In this document: in pieces, positions 1 through 8,475 of the stretch
Layout: each line of letters starts with the position of its first letter
Numbering within the stretch: the stretch's first letter is position 1
NCBI GenBank assembly: GCA_964489405.1
Contig: CAZAYL010000025.1
Span: forward strand, 1 to 16,012
Length of the DNA stretch: 16,012 nt
DNA from: CAKVOD01 sp964489405
Lineage (GTDB): Bacteria > Bacillota > Clostridia > Christensenellales > UBA1242
Direction: 5' to 3'
The notes under the pieces: generated by a model
What the model was told of the DNA's origin: nothing
Database searches by the model: none
What the model saw: only the letters and a program-made list of their open reading frames with translations
Translations under genes and position numbers: made by a program

Positions 1-962
1 GGATTGCTATGGGGTTCAATCTTGGGCTTGATTTTACGGGCGGGACAATTGTCAAAGTTCAAATCGGAGCGCAACTTGATGAGAAAGGCGCTTACGACAA
101 ATATTCTAAAGATATCACATCAGTTTTGAGTTCATACGACATTAAAGTGTCGCAAATGCAGAAAGAAGACAGCGGGGAAGACGCATCCATTTCGGTGCGT
201 TTCCAAGACGTTAGCGGATTGAGCGCAACGCAAATGACAGACCTTGTCAAAAACGAAGTTACAACCGCGTTGACGGCGAAACTCAACCCTGACGGCACCA
301 ACCAGGATTTCAAAATTGAAGAAAGCCAAAGAATCGGGGCAACGGCAAGTTCAAACCTATTGACAAGCGCATTGCTTGCGGTTATGATTTCAGCCTTGTT
401 AATTTTGATTTATATCGCAATTCGATTCGAGTTGTTAAGCGGACTTTCAACGCTTGTTACAATTTTACACGACGTGTTGATTGTGTGCGCATTTGTCGCT
501 ATATTTAGAATCGAAGTGAACAGCGGGTTCATCGCCGCGGTCATCACCGTCATCGGTTATTCAATCAACAACACAATTATCATTTTCGACAGAGTTCGTG
601 AAAATATGAGAAATGAAAACGTCGCAAAGTTTGGGACAAATTACGTCGTAAATACATCGGTCAAGCAAACGCTCGTGCGTTCTTGCTACACGACTTTGAC
701 GACTTTGCTCGCGGTCGCACTACTTGCTATCATAGGTGTGTCTAGCATTAAAATATTCTTGCTACCTATCATCATCGGTACTATTGCAGGTGCATACTCG
801 TCAATTTTCCTTGCTCCAGCGCTTTGGGCAGTTATGCTAACAAATTACTCTGAACGTATGAAACTCAAAGGTAAAACGCCTAGACTTTCAATATTCAAAA
901 ATAGTAAGAAAGTTGCCGAAACTAAAGACGCACAAACTGTCGAAACAACAGTCGCAAAATAA
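1..962 (+). CDS. secF: Protein translocase subunit SecF (5' truncated by window edge)
   Basis: SecF is the membrane partner of SecD; the pair uses ion-motive force to help preproteins leave the SecYEG channel. The visible part starts at the SecF/SecD family motif GLDFTGG (bases 24-44), which normally follows the first membrane helix, so that helix is cut off at the left edge and the ATG at base 9 is internal. A periplasmic-type domain of about 90 residues follows, then five hydrophobic helices. These include the family block IGYSIN..II.FDRVREN (about 552-608) and the TLVRS segment with its conserved Arg (678-680). The usual Asp after GYSIN is Asn here (570-572). The C-terminus is a basic cytoplasmic tail. 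Whether this is a free SecF or the second half of a fused SecDF cannot be decided from the window. The family call is firm. Confidence 0.95.
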   Translation, partial: IAMGFNLGLDFTGGTIVKVQIGAQLDEKGAYDKYSKDITSVLSSYDIKVSQMQKEDSGEDASISVRFQDVSGLSATQMTDLVKNEVTTALTAKLNPDGTNQDFKIEESQRIGATASSNLLTSALLAVMISALLILIYIAIRFELLSGLSTLVTILHDVLIVCAFVAIFRIEVNSGFIAAVITVIGYSINNTIIIFDRVRENMRNENVAKFGTNYVVNTSVKQTLVRSCYTTLTTLLAVALLAIIGVSSIKIFLLPIIIGTIAGAYSSIFLAPALWAVMLTNYSERMKLKGKTPRLSIFKNSKKVAETKDAQTVETTVAK

Positions 963-1110
963 TTTTTGGCACATCGATAAATTTTGGGGACGAATAAATA
1001 TAATTTTTAAATAAATTCTGTTATTTTAATGATTTTACTTTATTTTCTTAATTTATTATATTCACTCCAATATTTATTACAATACGCGTGAAGCCACATT
1101 TGATGGTTTT

Positions 1111-1135
1111 AAAAGGTGGCATTTTGCCACTTTTT
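1111..1135 (+). terminator. Intrinsic terminator downstream of secF
   Basis: The stem is AAAAGGTGGCA paired with TGCCACTTTTT around a TTT loop, with one G-U pair, and it ends in a T-run. It lies about 150 bases after the secF stop and is the only clear terminator before the next gene. An upstream GCCAC at 1093-1097 could also pair with GTGGC at 1116-1120, a weak 5-bp alternative. The rest of 963-1259 is AT-rich with no gene that I can support. Confidence 0.75.
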
Positions 1136-1259
1136 CATTGTATGATAGTTAAGTACGACAAAGATATAACAAGTCAAGAAAATTTGCTTTTTATTTTTTG
1201 ATTTGTGCATTTTAAAAACATTTTTCTAATCTATGATAAAATTATATAAAGGAGTAATT

Positions 1260-1937
1260 ATGAATATCAAGAGAGAATTTAATTTAGCCATATTTACATT
1301 TGCCGTTTTTATAACAATAGTTGGCATTTTGTTTGTTTGTTTTAGTAAAGGAATTGCAAGCGCTGTGCCGTATATTGTAGGGTCAATCGTCGTCATTGAC
1401 GGCGCGGTTACGCTTTTCGCATATTTTACGCGAAAGCAATTTGGGTTTAACAATAGTTTTGCACTCGCGCAAGGGTTGATTGATGTCGTGCTTGGCATTT
1501 TGATACTATGCTCAACGCAGATATTTTCAACCGCCTTTGGCATTTTTGTTGGGGTGTTCTTGCTTGTATGGGGGCTTTTCAAACTCAATGTTTGCATTAA
1601 TGTTATCAAAAATGCACGGCTTGGTTTGGTTGACATTATTGAGAGTTCACTTTTTATCATAGCGGGTATTTTGCTTTTGATTTTTTCAAAGCACGCTCTT
1701 GAAATTGTTGTTCTTGTTCTAGGTGCGTCAATGATTGCAATTGGCTTGTTTGTCGCAATTAGAGCATTTGTTGTCAACAAAAAGATTTACGATTGCAAAA
1801 AGAAAATTTGCGAAACTTTTGTCGAAACAACTAAAGCTAATGAAGCGCCAATCGATAAAACGGACGCAACGCAAACAAATGAAGCCCCAATCGACGAAAA
1901 TGGCATACAGCAAATTGATGACAACAAAAACGAATAA
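1260..1937 (+). CDS. DUF308/HdeD-like six-helix membrane protein
   Basis: This is an integral membrane protein of 225 residues with six hydrophobic helices arranged as three hairpins, matching the DUF308 (HdeD-like) pattern. The biochemical role of this family in Firmicutes is not established. The start chosen is the ATG at 1260, because AAAGGAG (1248-1254) sits five bases upstream; an ATG at 1233 is in frame but lies before this ribosome site. After the last helix comes a hydrophilic, mostly acidic tail of about 50 residues that contains the heptamer-like unit NEAPID twice, a small internal duplication. The gene stands alone between terminators. No signal peptide or catalytic motif is visible. 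Confidence 0.8.
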   Translation: MNIKREFNLAIFTFAVFITIVGILFVCFSKGIASAVPYIVGSIVVIDGAVTLFAYFTRKQFGFNNSFALAQGLIDVVLGILILCSTQIFSTAFGIFVGVFLLVWGLFKLNVCINVIKNARLGLVDIIESSLFIIAGILLLIFSKHALEIVVLVLGASMIAIGLFVAIRAFVVNKKIYDCKKKICETFVETTKANEAPIDKTDATQTNEAPIDENGIQQIDDNKNE

Positions 1938-1963
1938 ATATTCATCAATTTCGCAATTAATAT

Positions 1964-2029
1964 AAAAACGCTTTGTAGTTTTGAAGTTCTCTTATCGAGT
2001 TGCTCCAAAACTGCAAAGCGTTTTTTTTT
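1964..2029 (+). terminator. Strong hairpin terminator, probably bidirectional
   Basis: The left arm at 1964-1983 (AAAAACGCTTTGTAGTTTTG) pairs with the right arm at 2006-2025 over 20 bp with a single G-U pair, around a 22-base loop, and a run of nine T's follows. The A-run before the left arm gives a T-run on the other strand too, so it could also stop transcription coming from hemZ on the minus strand. The remaining bases to 2214 hold no gene I can support. Confidence 0.9.
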
Positions 2030-2102
2030 ATGCACCATATCGACATATTTAATAAGCACATTATTTTTGTATGTTTATTGTATAAGAGTTTATCTCATTG
2101 CA

Positions 2103-2114
2103 GGGGGCACATAA
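2103..2114 (+). repeat. Intergenic 12-mer GGKGGYACATAA, copy 1
   Basis: The sequence is GGGGGCACATAA, in the convergent gap between the DUF308 gene and hemZ. It is one of three close copies in this window, all intergenic and all in the same orientation. The function is unknown. Confidence 0.4.
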
Positions 2115-2214
2115 GTAAATTGTCTGTGAATATTAACTTGTCAAGGTTATTTATTTAGTTTGTGTCTAAATTTTTATATTTTAATCATTTATTATTCAAC
2201 ATTATAATTTACAC

Positions 2215-3678
2215 TTATGAAAATAATTCGACTTTGCGCGCTTTCATATCGTCAATGCGCGAAAGGTATGTTATGATGTCTTTAGCATTTGCTGAGCGCT
2301 CAATGCGATTTTCAGCAGGGAACACCCGTTTTGAAATCGCGTTTGCGCCACACGCGATGACACTTGCAAAATCTTCCATAGAATTAATGTTGAAATAGCA
2401 CATCGCGTCTTGCTTGCAGTAACCGACATTTTCGAGATTGCCCACCATATTTTTTTGTCGATACATATAATATGGTGTGTAACCGCAACTCTGTAAACGG
2501 CGTTCAGCGAGTTCGAGATTGTTTTTTATTATTTGCGCGTCATCAAAGGTGTTGATTGACTGAGTTTTTGTCAGTGGCGAATGTGTTTTTAGCGCGAGCG
2601 TATGGATAGTAATATTGTCAGGGCTTAGCGCGATGACCTTGTCGAGTGAGTAGGCAAAGAGTGTGTCGTCGTGTGGCAGTCCAACAATCAAATCCATATT
2701 GATTTTGAATGGATAAGTGCGCGCGAGTTCATACGCATTTATGATGTCTAAACCAGTGTGCGCGCGTCCAATTGCTTGCAAAGACTTTTCGTTGAAAGTT
2801 TGCGGATTGATTGAAATGCGCGACACTCCATTTTTTTGTAAAATATCAAGCTTTCCCTTTGTGATAGTGTCAGGGCGTCCCGCTTCAACCGTAAATTCCA
2901 CCGCGTTCAAATCTTTGAGTTCGCAAAGGATGTAGTCAAGTTGTTGCGCCGAAAGCGAAGTTGGCGTTCCGCCCCCAACGTAAATATTGGCAACCTTGTA
3001 GCCTTTTTTTCGCAAAAGCTCTTTTGTGAATATGATTTCTTCTTTTAGTGTTTCAACATAAGGTTCAATAAATTTTTGTGCCTTGCCAATCTCCATTGAA
3101 AGGAAAGTGCAGTAAGAGCAACGCGTTGTGCAGAATGGGATATGAACATAAAAGTCGATGATTTTTTCATCAATGTGTATCGGCACTTGGTTCTTTAGAA
3201 TATCGACGAGTAGTTGTGCTTTGTCATTTTGTAAATAGTATTCTTTGATAAGGCAGTCTTTGACATAATCAAAATTTTCGCTATTTTCGTAGTATTCAAG
3301 CGCCATTTTTGTTGGGCGAACACCAGTAAGCGCACCCCACGGCATAGATTTTTGGAAATATTCACTCATAGCAACATAAATTGCGAGTTTTGCGGTGCGC
3401 TTTACGTATTTCTCGCTGTCATCATTTAATTTGTCTTCGCGACAAAAGGTCGATTGATTGAGTTTTCGCTTTTTGCCGTCAACAAACGAAAACTTTGAAA
3501 TTGTGACAAAATTTGTGCAAACTTTGTTTTCTTTTTCGATATAGTGCACGAGTTCAAATTCGTGTTCCTCATTTGCATTGTCATCTGTCGCTAGTACTAT
3601 TTCTTCGTTTGGCAAAAATGGGTGTATTTGCTGAAAGAAGTCATAGAAGTACTCTTCACTGTTAGTGCTTATTCTCAT
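2215..3678 (-). CDS. hemZ: HemZ-type radical SAM protein (coproporphyrinogen III oxidase-like)
   Basis: This is a radical SAM enzyme of the HemN/HemZ group, 487 residues and cytoplasmic. HemZ proteins are annotated as oxygen-independent coproporphyrinogen III dehydrogenases, which convert coproporphyrinogen III to protoporphyrinogen IX using a 4Fe-4S cluster and SAM. That activity is inferred from family only, and no other heme gene is in view. The cluster motif CTTRCSYC gives Cys183, Cys187 and Cys190 inside YVHIPFC. The SAM-binding GGGTP is at 235-239, the HemZ-type EAGRPD at 265-270, and WGALTGVRPTK at about 114-124 is a HemZ-type N-terminal block. The start has AAGGAA five bases upstream. 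The gene lies 66 bp downstream of recJ on the same strand and may share its transcript. An anaerobe could use the protein for a different substrate. Confidence 0.88.
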   Translation of the reverse strand: MRISTNSEEYFYDFFQQIHPFLPNEEIVLATDDNANEEHEFELVHYIEKENKVCTNFVTISKFSFVDGKKRKLNQSTFCREDKLNDDSEKYVKRTAKLAIYVAMSEYFQKSMPWGALTGVRPTKMALEYYENSENFDYVKDCLIKEYYLQNDKAQLLVDILKNQVPIHIDEKIIDFYVHIPFCTTRCSYCTFLSMEIGKAQKFIEPYVETLKEEIIFTKELLRKKGYKVANIYVGGGTPTSLSAQQLDYILCELKDLNAVEFTVEAGRPDTITKGKLDILQKNGVSRISINPQTFNEKSLQAIGRAHTGLDIINAYELARTYPFKINMDLIVGLPHDDTLFAYSLDKVIALSPDNITIHTLALKTHSPLTKTQSINTFDDAQIIKNNLELAERRLQSCGYTPYYMYRQKNMVGNLENVGYCKQDAMCYFNINSMEDFASVIACGANAISKRVFPAENRIERSANAKDIITYLSRIDDMKARKVELFS

Positions 3679-3726
3679 AGTAATTCCTTATGGCGTTTTT
3701 TAAATTTCGCCCATTTTGTTATTTGT

Positions 3727-3738
3727 GGTGGCACATAA
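3727..3738 (+). repeat. Intergenic 12-mer GGKGGYACATAA, copy 2
   Basis: The sequence is GGTGGCACATAA, in the 66-bp spacer between recJ and hemZ. It matches the copies at 2103 and 10005 except at the two degenerate positions. Confidence 0.4.
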
Positions 3739-3744
3739 AATTTA

Positions 3745-6135
3745 TCATTTTTGTATGTCGTTTTGTGCAAATTTGATTGTATTATAAAGTTTCGAATTCT
3801 CTAATTTTGATTCTATGTTTTTGTTTTCGCTAATATCCACACCATCGACATTAAAATTGATGTCAAAAATTTTTAATTCTTGGAAAACTTTTAGACAGAA
3901 AACAAATTGAGAATATTTAGCCTTTGAAATGCGTGCCTTTACGAGATAGTAAAGGGCGTTTATGTTATTAAATGATTTCGTTTTTTCAATAATACTACTC
4001 ATCGCTTTGTAATATGTTCCGCAAAGCGCACGCTCGGTCGAAACATAATTTCGAAAATGCGAGTAATTCGCATTTTCGCTCGGCGCATATACTTTTGCTT
4101 GCGTCAAATTATTAATCGTCGCGATGTATCCGTCATTTAGAATAGGGTCAATGAAAACAATGTTGTTGTAATTTTTAAAATTGTTTGTCATCCTAGGGTT
4201 CAGCACAAAGCAGTTATGCCCCTTGTCCTCAAACAAGTCGCGATACGCATATGTTGAAACTCTGCTGGTGATCACGCTATCATTTGCCCAACGGTCATAG
4301 CTTTCTTTGGTGTTAACAACAAATAGTGTGCCATAGACATCATCTAATTCCGTAAGTAAATTTGGCAATCGAAATTGCTCATATCTTTCGCAAGTAAATT
4401 CACGCTCACTTTGGCAAAGCGTCTGCGCCAAGTACTCGCCAACAATGCGGTCTGCATCAAACATATCAATATTTTTGTCCGCAATGACTTGTTTTAGAAA
4501 CATTTTGTTTGTTTCGTGTCCGCGGTACACATCTAATTGTAGTTCAACAATTGCTTGTTTGGTACAAATTTCATTCATCAATTTTTTGTATTTCCCGAAA
4601 TTAAAACCCACTGCCGAAGTGTTGTTTAACTGCATAGTCAAATGGTTTGGGTAAGACTTCATCAACGTCGCATTTGTTTTTGCGAATTTAATGCGGAAGC
4701 GCGGGCGCGGATTGTTACTGCCAATCGGTTCAAGCACATCAAGTTGTTTGACAAATTCCTTTGTAACATTATTTAAGTCCAAATCCATATCAAAAGTCTT
4801 TTGCGGTATAAACAAATTTGAGTCGCATTGCTTAAAAACATTTTCAATGCTTTGCTTAAATTTCTCAAAATTTTCAGCTTTAATTTTCACTCCCACAGCC
4901 ATCGTGTGCCCGCCAAAAGATTCCAATATGTCCTGTATTTGTTTTAGAGAATTATGGATATTGACGCCCTCAATACTGCGCCCCGAACCCGTCAAAAGTC
5001 CATCGACGTTAGAGAATAGGAAAGTAGGACGGTAATATTCTTCACATAGTTTTGCCGACACAATGCCCAAAATTCCGCTATCCCACGTATCTGAATAAAG
5101 ACAAATGCAACGATTTTCTGGGCTCATTTCGCGCTCAAGCATTGCCTTGCACTCATCATAAACAATCGCACACAAGTCTTGTCGTTTAGTGTTGAAATTT
5201 AAAATGACATCAATTAATTCATTGATTTTTTCATCATCTTCCGTCATATAGAGTTCAAATGACTTGTCCGCATCCCCAAGTCTTCCCGAAGCGTTAAGTT
5301 TTGGCGCAAGCTTATAAGAAACGTCAGACGCTTGAACGCGCGATATGTCGAGTCTTTCTAATAATTTCAAAATTCCACGTGGAGCCTTGTCCATTTGTTG
5401 CAGTCCAAGCGTAACCATCGCGCGGTTTTCGTCCAAAAGTGGTACAATGTCGGAAATTGTCGCAATCGCAACAACCGGCAAAAATTGACACGCGTAGTCA
5501 AGCCCATCAAGTGCTTGAACAACCTTGAACGCCATACCTGTTCCGCAAATTTCGCAGAAAGGATAGTCTTGATTTGGCAATTTCGCGTTTAAAGTTAAGC
5601 AATTAGGTAAAATGTCAGGAATGTCGTGGTGGTCAGTAACAATAACTTCTATCCCAAGCGATTTTGCATATTCGATTTCATCGTGGCACGAAATACCGCA
5701 GTCAACCGTTATGATAAGGTCAGGGTTTTGAGTGGACTTAATTTTATCAATAGCGTCGCGACTTAAGCCATAGCCGTCGATGTAGCGGTTTGGCATATAG
5801 TGCATAGCAGGGTTGCCTTTTTGATTGAAATATTTAACCATAATTGCGGTTGCACTCACGCCGTCAACGTCGTAGTCGCCGAATATAAGTACTCGTTCTT
5901 TGTTGTCAATCGCACGACGTATGCGTTCAACAACCTCTTGCATATCATTTAGCAAAAATGGGTCGTGAAAGTCTTGTTTCGACGGATGTAAATAGTGTTC
6001 GATTTTTTGCGCATCATCAATATTGCGCATAAAGAGAATTTCGATAATTTCAGGTAATAAATTATATTTTTTGCTTAGTTGATTGACTAAAGTATTGTCA
6101 ACCTTTGAATTGTTTTTAGATTTTATTAATCTCAT
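3745..6135 (-). CDS. recJ: Single-stranded-DNA-specific exonuclease RecJ
   Basis: RecJ is a 5'-to-3' single-strand DNA exonuclease of recombination and repair, belonging to the DHH phosphoesterase family. With the start chosen here the protein has 796 residues, close to the long Firmicute form. The metal-binding motifs are all present: DYDVDG at 87-92, DCG at 145-147, DHH at 168-170 and the Asp of ISDI at 229. The DHHA1 domain follows with SGILGIVSAKL (about 353-363), GSGRS and FGGH at 407-410. An OB-type segment and the extra C-terminal domain of Firmicute RecJ then follow. The ATG at 6133-6135 is preferred because GGAG lies seven bases upstream; an in-frame ATG at 6180 would add 15 residues that look unlike the family. 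The stop is TGA followed by TAA. Confidence 0.95.
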   Translation of the reverse strand: MRLIKSKNNSKVDNTLVNQLSKKYNLLPEIIEILFMRNIDDAQKIEHYLHPSKQDFHDPFLLNDMQEVVERIRRAIDNKERVLIFGDYDVDGVSATAIMVKYFNQKGNPAMHYMPNRYIDGYGLSRDAIDKIKSTQNPDLIITVDCGISCHDEIEYAKSLGIEVIVTDHHDIPDILPNCLTLNAKLPNQDYPFCEICGTGMAFKVVQALDGLDYACQFLPVVAIATISDIVPLLDENRAMVTLGLQQMDKAPRGILKLLERLDISRVQASDVSYKLAPKLNASGRLGDADKSFELYMTEDDEKINELIDVILNFNTKRQDLCAIVYDECKAMLEREMSPENRCICLYSDTWDSGILGIVSAKLCEEYYRPTFLFSNVDGLLTGSGRSIEGVNIHNSLKQIQDILESFGGHTMAVGVKIKAENFEKFKQSIENVFKQCDSNLFIPQKTFDMDLDLNNVTKEFVKQLDVLEPIGSNNPRPRFRIKFAKTNATLMKSYPNHLTMQLNNTSAVGFNFGKYKKLMNEICTKQAIVELQLDVYRGHETNKMFLKQVIADKNIDMFDADRIVGEYLAQTLCQSEREFTCERYEQFRLPNLLTELDDVYGTLFVVNTKESYDRWANDSVITSRVSTYAYRDLFEDKGHNCFVLNPRMTNNFKNYNNIVFIDPILNDGYIATINNLTQAKVYAPSENANYSHFRNYVSTERALCGTYYKAMSSIIEKTKSFNNINALYYLVKARISKAKYSQFVFCLKVFQELKIFDINFNVDGVDISENKNIESKLENSKLYNTIKFAQNDIQK

Positions 6136-6269
6136 AATGTAACTCCGTTTATTTGAGTAAATACCTCCATAAAGTTGCAAAATAATTGCAAATTAACAAG
6201 CAAAATCGCTAAATTTCACACACATACGCGCGCTTCTTTTAGATGAATGCTAAATTTTATTTATCCCCC

Positions 6270-6293
6270 ACAATGATATCAATTTATCATTGT
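6270..6293. promoter_or_regulatory. Perfect 9-bp dyad in the recJ/spoIVB divergent region
   Basis: ACAATGATA (6270-6278) and TATCATTGT (6285-6293) are exact inverted arms around a six-base spacer. Neither side has a T-run placed for termination, so it looks more like an operator or an mRNA hairpin in the recJ 5' leader than a terminator. No regulator can be assigned. The rest of 6136-6465 contains the two divergent promoters and no gene. Confidence 0.5.
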
Positions 6294-6359
6294 ACAAAAA
6301 AAACGTAATATACGCCAAAAAAGTAGATGATAAAACTCAATATGTCTTAATTTAAGTAC

Positions 6360-6388
6360 ATTATAACAAATAAATAAAATAATTGCAA
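6360..6388 (-). promoter_or_regulatory. Candidate SigA promoter for recJ-hemZ
   Basis: Read on the minus strand there is TTGCAA (6383-6388), a 17-bp spacer and TATAAT (6360-6365). The transcript would start near 6353 and carry a leader of about 215 bases before recJ. The AT-rich context makes chance matches possible. Confidence 0.45.
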
Positions 6389-6392
6389 GATT

Positions 6393-6422
6393 TTGGCAAA
6401 ATAAAATGTGAAAAAGTATAAT
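6393..6422 (+). promoter_or_regulatory. Candidate SigA-like promoter for spoIVB-ytxC
   Basis: TTGGCA (6393-6398), an 18-bp spacer and TATAAT (6417-6422) lie just upstream of spoIVB. The -35 box sits four bases from the -35 of the candidate recJ promoter, so the two would be back to back. I see no clear SigF/SigG-type promoter, although spoIVB is forespore-expressed in Bacillus. Confidence 0.5.
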
Positions 6423-6465
6423 AATTTTTTAAGTTTTAAACAAACTAATCTAAAAGGAGAAAAGA

Positions 6466-7671
6466 TTGAGTAGAAAACGCATTTGGAAAATAGTCGCAAG
6501 TGCCACAATATGTTTGTTTGTCGCACTCGCGATAGCTTATCCATTTTATGTGGCGTATAAACTCCCCGACGCCGTCATCATCAATGGCGATATGTCTAAA
6601 TATAATCATAGCGGAATAATCAGCGCACAATACAAACCATCAGCAACCACACCCGCCGTGTCAGGAAGTTTTTCGCGCGGAACCATTGAAGTCAAGTACA
6701 TCGGCATAAAAATCAAAGAAATTGAGGCACACAAAGTCGAAAATGATGAAATATACGCTTGTGGCAAAACCGTCGGCATCGCGCTACAGTCAAAAGGCGT
6801 CGTCATCGTCGGACAAAACCCAATCTTGACAGATAGCGGAAGCGTCGTACCCGCAACTAGTCTTGTGCTTGGCGACATCATATGTGAAATTGAGGGCGAA
6901 AGCATAGAGCAAGCGGAAAAAATAAGCAAAATCTTAAATTCCCCACAGTTTGCAAATAAAGAACTCGTCGTCAAATGCAAGCGCAATGGCGAAACATTCT
7001 ATACCACTGTAAAACCGCAACTAGACAAAGAAAGCAATACCTACAAGCTTGGCTTGTGGGTTCGCGACGACGCAAGCGGTATCGGCACAATGACATATAT
7101 AAAAAAGGACACACACGAGTTTGGAGCACTCGGACATCCAATCAGCGATATCGACACAGGTGCAATTATGGAAGTTTTTGACGGCAATTTATACAAATGC
7201 AATGTTCTCTCACTCACAAAAGGGTCGCGCGGAAAAGCAGGCGAAATTAAAGGAATTTTTGTCCAATCAGCAGATTCGCTTGGCACCGTTACTAAGAACA
7301 CAAATTTTGGCATTTTTGGGTCAGCAAGCGATGAACTTTTGCAACAATGTAAGAAAGTCAAAATCGGCGGGCGCAGTACTGTCAAAGCGGGTAAAGCACA
7401 AATTTTATGCAGTCTTGACGGCAAAAATGTTGAAGAATTTGATATAGAAATAATCAAAACTTCATATCAAAGCAAACAAAGCAATAAGTCATTGATTTTC
7501 AAAGTTACCGACAAAGAACTCATCGCGCGCACTGGGGGTATCATACAGGGAATGAGCGGGAGTCCAATCATCCAAAATGGACGTCTAATCGGTGCAGTTA
7601 CGCACGTTTTTCTCAACGACGCCACAAAAGGCTTTGGAGTATATCTTGACCTAATGCTCAACGAAAACTAA
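6466..7671 (+). CDS. spoIVB: SpoIVB serine peptidase (S55 family)
   Basis: SpoIVB is made in the forespore, crosses into the intermembrane space and cleaves the SpoIVFA partner of the SpoIVFB protease, which releases active SigK in the mother cell. The protein has 401 residues. A membrane anchor lies at about 7-31, a PDZ-like domain spans about 95-190 (VGIALQSKG.VIVG onward), and the S55 peptidase domain follows. His224 in ALGHPISD and Ser364 in GMSGSP are the expected catalytic residues; their spacing of 140 is nearly that in B. subtilis. The block GGIIQGMSGSPIIQNG and the C-terminal GAVTHVFLND also fit the family. Translation starts at TTG, with AAAAGGAG six bases upstream. It forms an operon with the next gene, 16 bases away. 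Confidence 0.95.
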   Translation: MSRKRIWKIVASATICLFVALAIAYPFYVAYKLPDAVIINGDMSKYNHSGIISAQYKPSATTPAVSGSFSRGTIEVKYIGIKIKEIEAHKVENDEIYACGKTVGIALQSKGVVIVGQNPILTDSGSVVPATSLVLGDIICEIEGESIEQAEKISKILNSPQFANKELVVKCKRNGETFYTTVKPQLDKESNTYKLGLWVRDDASGIGTMTYIKKDTHEFGALGHPISDIDTGAIMEVFDGNLYKCNVLSLTKGSRGKAGEIKGIFVQSADSLGTVTKNTNFGIFGSASDELLQQCKKVKIGGRSTVKAGKAQILCSLDGKNVEEFDIEIIKTSYQSKQSNKSLIFKVTDKELIARTGGIIQGMSGSPIIQNGRLIGAVTHVFLNDATKGFGVYLDLMLNEN

Positions 7672-7687
7672 AAAGGAAAGTATAGTA

Positions 7688-8416
7688 ATGAAAGAAAAAT
7701 CAATAACAATTGACGCAAAATATAAATACGACCTTGCCCACCTAAAAATGCAACTAAAACATTCGAGCAAGTGTTTAATAGTCAGCGAATTTGAAGTAGA
7801 TAATGATTATTCACTAATGTTCGCTTGCAAAGATGAACATTTGTCAATGCTTAATAATATAGTAGCGCAAAATCTTATGAATTTTTATGTTTTTAGATAC
7901 AAAAAACAGTACCTAGAGCAAAGATTGAATCTTGCCGACGTAGAAAAAATATTTGTACCCGCCTACATTTGTGCACTTGCGCAATTTGACACATTCACAG
8001 ATAAAGAAATAGCACTCACCGCAGATTATACCCACGACAAAATTATTGTGTTTTCTTTCTTGTATTTTCGCTTACAAAATCTCATTCAGCGCTGGAAAAC
8101 AATCATAAAATTGACAAATGAAAATATATCCACATTTAAGAAAACTAACGCAATGATTGACTTGCTATGTTACCTTGTCAAAAATTTACAAAGCAACAAA
8201 AAAGAAATAAATTTGCAATTTACCGAAAGTGGAATTAAAATTTATGATAATAATTCAATTTCATTCGAAACTAATTCGCAAAGTAAAGTAGACATCGCAA
8301 ATACAATTGCCGTTCTCATAAAGCTCAGTCCACAACGACTCATAGTTCAATCAATGTATCCTAATGCACATATTGATACAATTCGCAGAATTTTCGACGA
8401 AAAAATTGTGCAATGA
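7688..8416 (+). CDS. ytxC: YtxC-like putative sporulation protein
   Basis: The protein has 242 residues, is cytoplasmic and has no signal peptide. It resembles the YtxC sporulation family, whose molecular function is unknown. The supporting blocks are FLYFRLQNLI followed by LLCYLVKNLQSNKKEINLQF in the second half, and a C-terminus of the form VLIKLSPQRLIVQS...IDTIRRIFDEKI. It is somewhat shorter than B. subtilis YtxC. Position supports the call: it follows spoIVB in the same operon and precedes infC, and in Bacillus ytxC lies in the thrS-infC neighbourhood. The ribosome site AAGGAA is nine bases before the ATG. No terminator separates it from the infC promoter, so read-through would meet the attenuator at 8547. 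Confidence 0.7.
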   Translation: MKEKSITIDAKYKYDLAHLKMQLKHSSKCLIVSEFEVDNDYSLMFACKDEHLSMLNNIVAQNLMNFYVFRYKKQYLEQRLNLADVEKIFVPAYICALAQFDTFTDKEIALTADYTHDKIIVFSFLYFRLQNLIQRWKTIIKLTNENISTFKKTNAMIDLLCYLVKNLQSNKKEINLQFTESGIKIYDNNSISFETNSQSKVDIANTIAVLIKLSPQRLIVQSMYPNAHIDTIRRIFDEKIVQ

Positions 8417-8440
8417 AGATAAAATAATATTTAAAAGTAC

Positions 8441-8469
8441 TTGACAAAAATTATTAAATCGTGTATAAT
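8441..8469 (+). promoter_or_regulatory. Consensus SigA promoter of infC-rpmI-rplT
   Basis: TTGACA (8441-8446), a 17-bp spacer and TATAAT (8464-8469): both boxes match the consensus exactly with ideal spacing. This is the strongest promoter in the window, as expected for a ribosomal-protein operon. The transcript should begin near 8476. Confidence 0.9.
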
Positions 8470-8475
8470 ACGCAT

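Noticed and set aside
1093..1130. Attenuator for the DUF308 gene from three GCCAC/GTGGC elements
   Set aside because: The alternative pairing is only 5 bp and could be chance; a plain terminator explains the site.
1226..1780. 184-codon minus-strand open frame across the DUF308 gene
   Set aside because: It is antisense to a clear membrane-protein gene with its own ribosome site, and its product has no family features.
6136..6180. Upstream ATG of recJ at 6180
   Set aside because: The extra 15 residues do not look like RecJ, and the ATG at 6135 has GGAG at ideal spacing.
6606..7457. Two long minus-strand open frames opposite spoIVB
   Set aside because: SpoIVB is unambiguous from its catalytic blocks; these are its antisense shadows.
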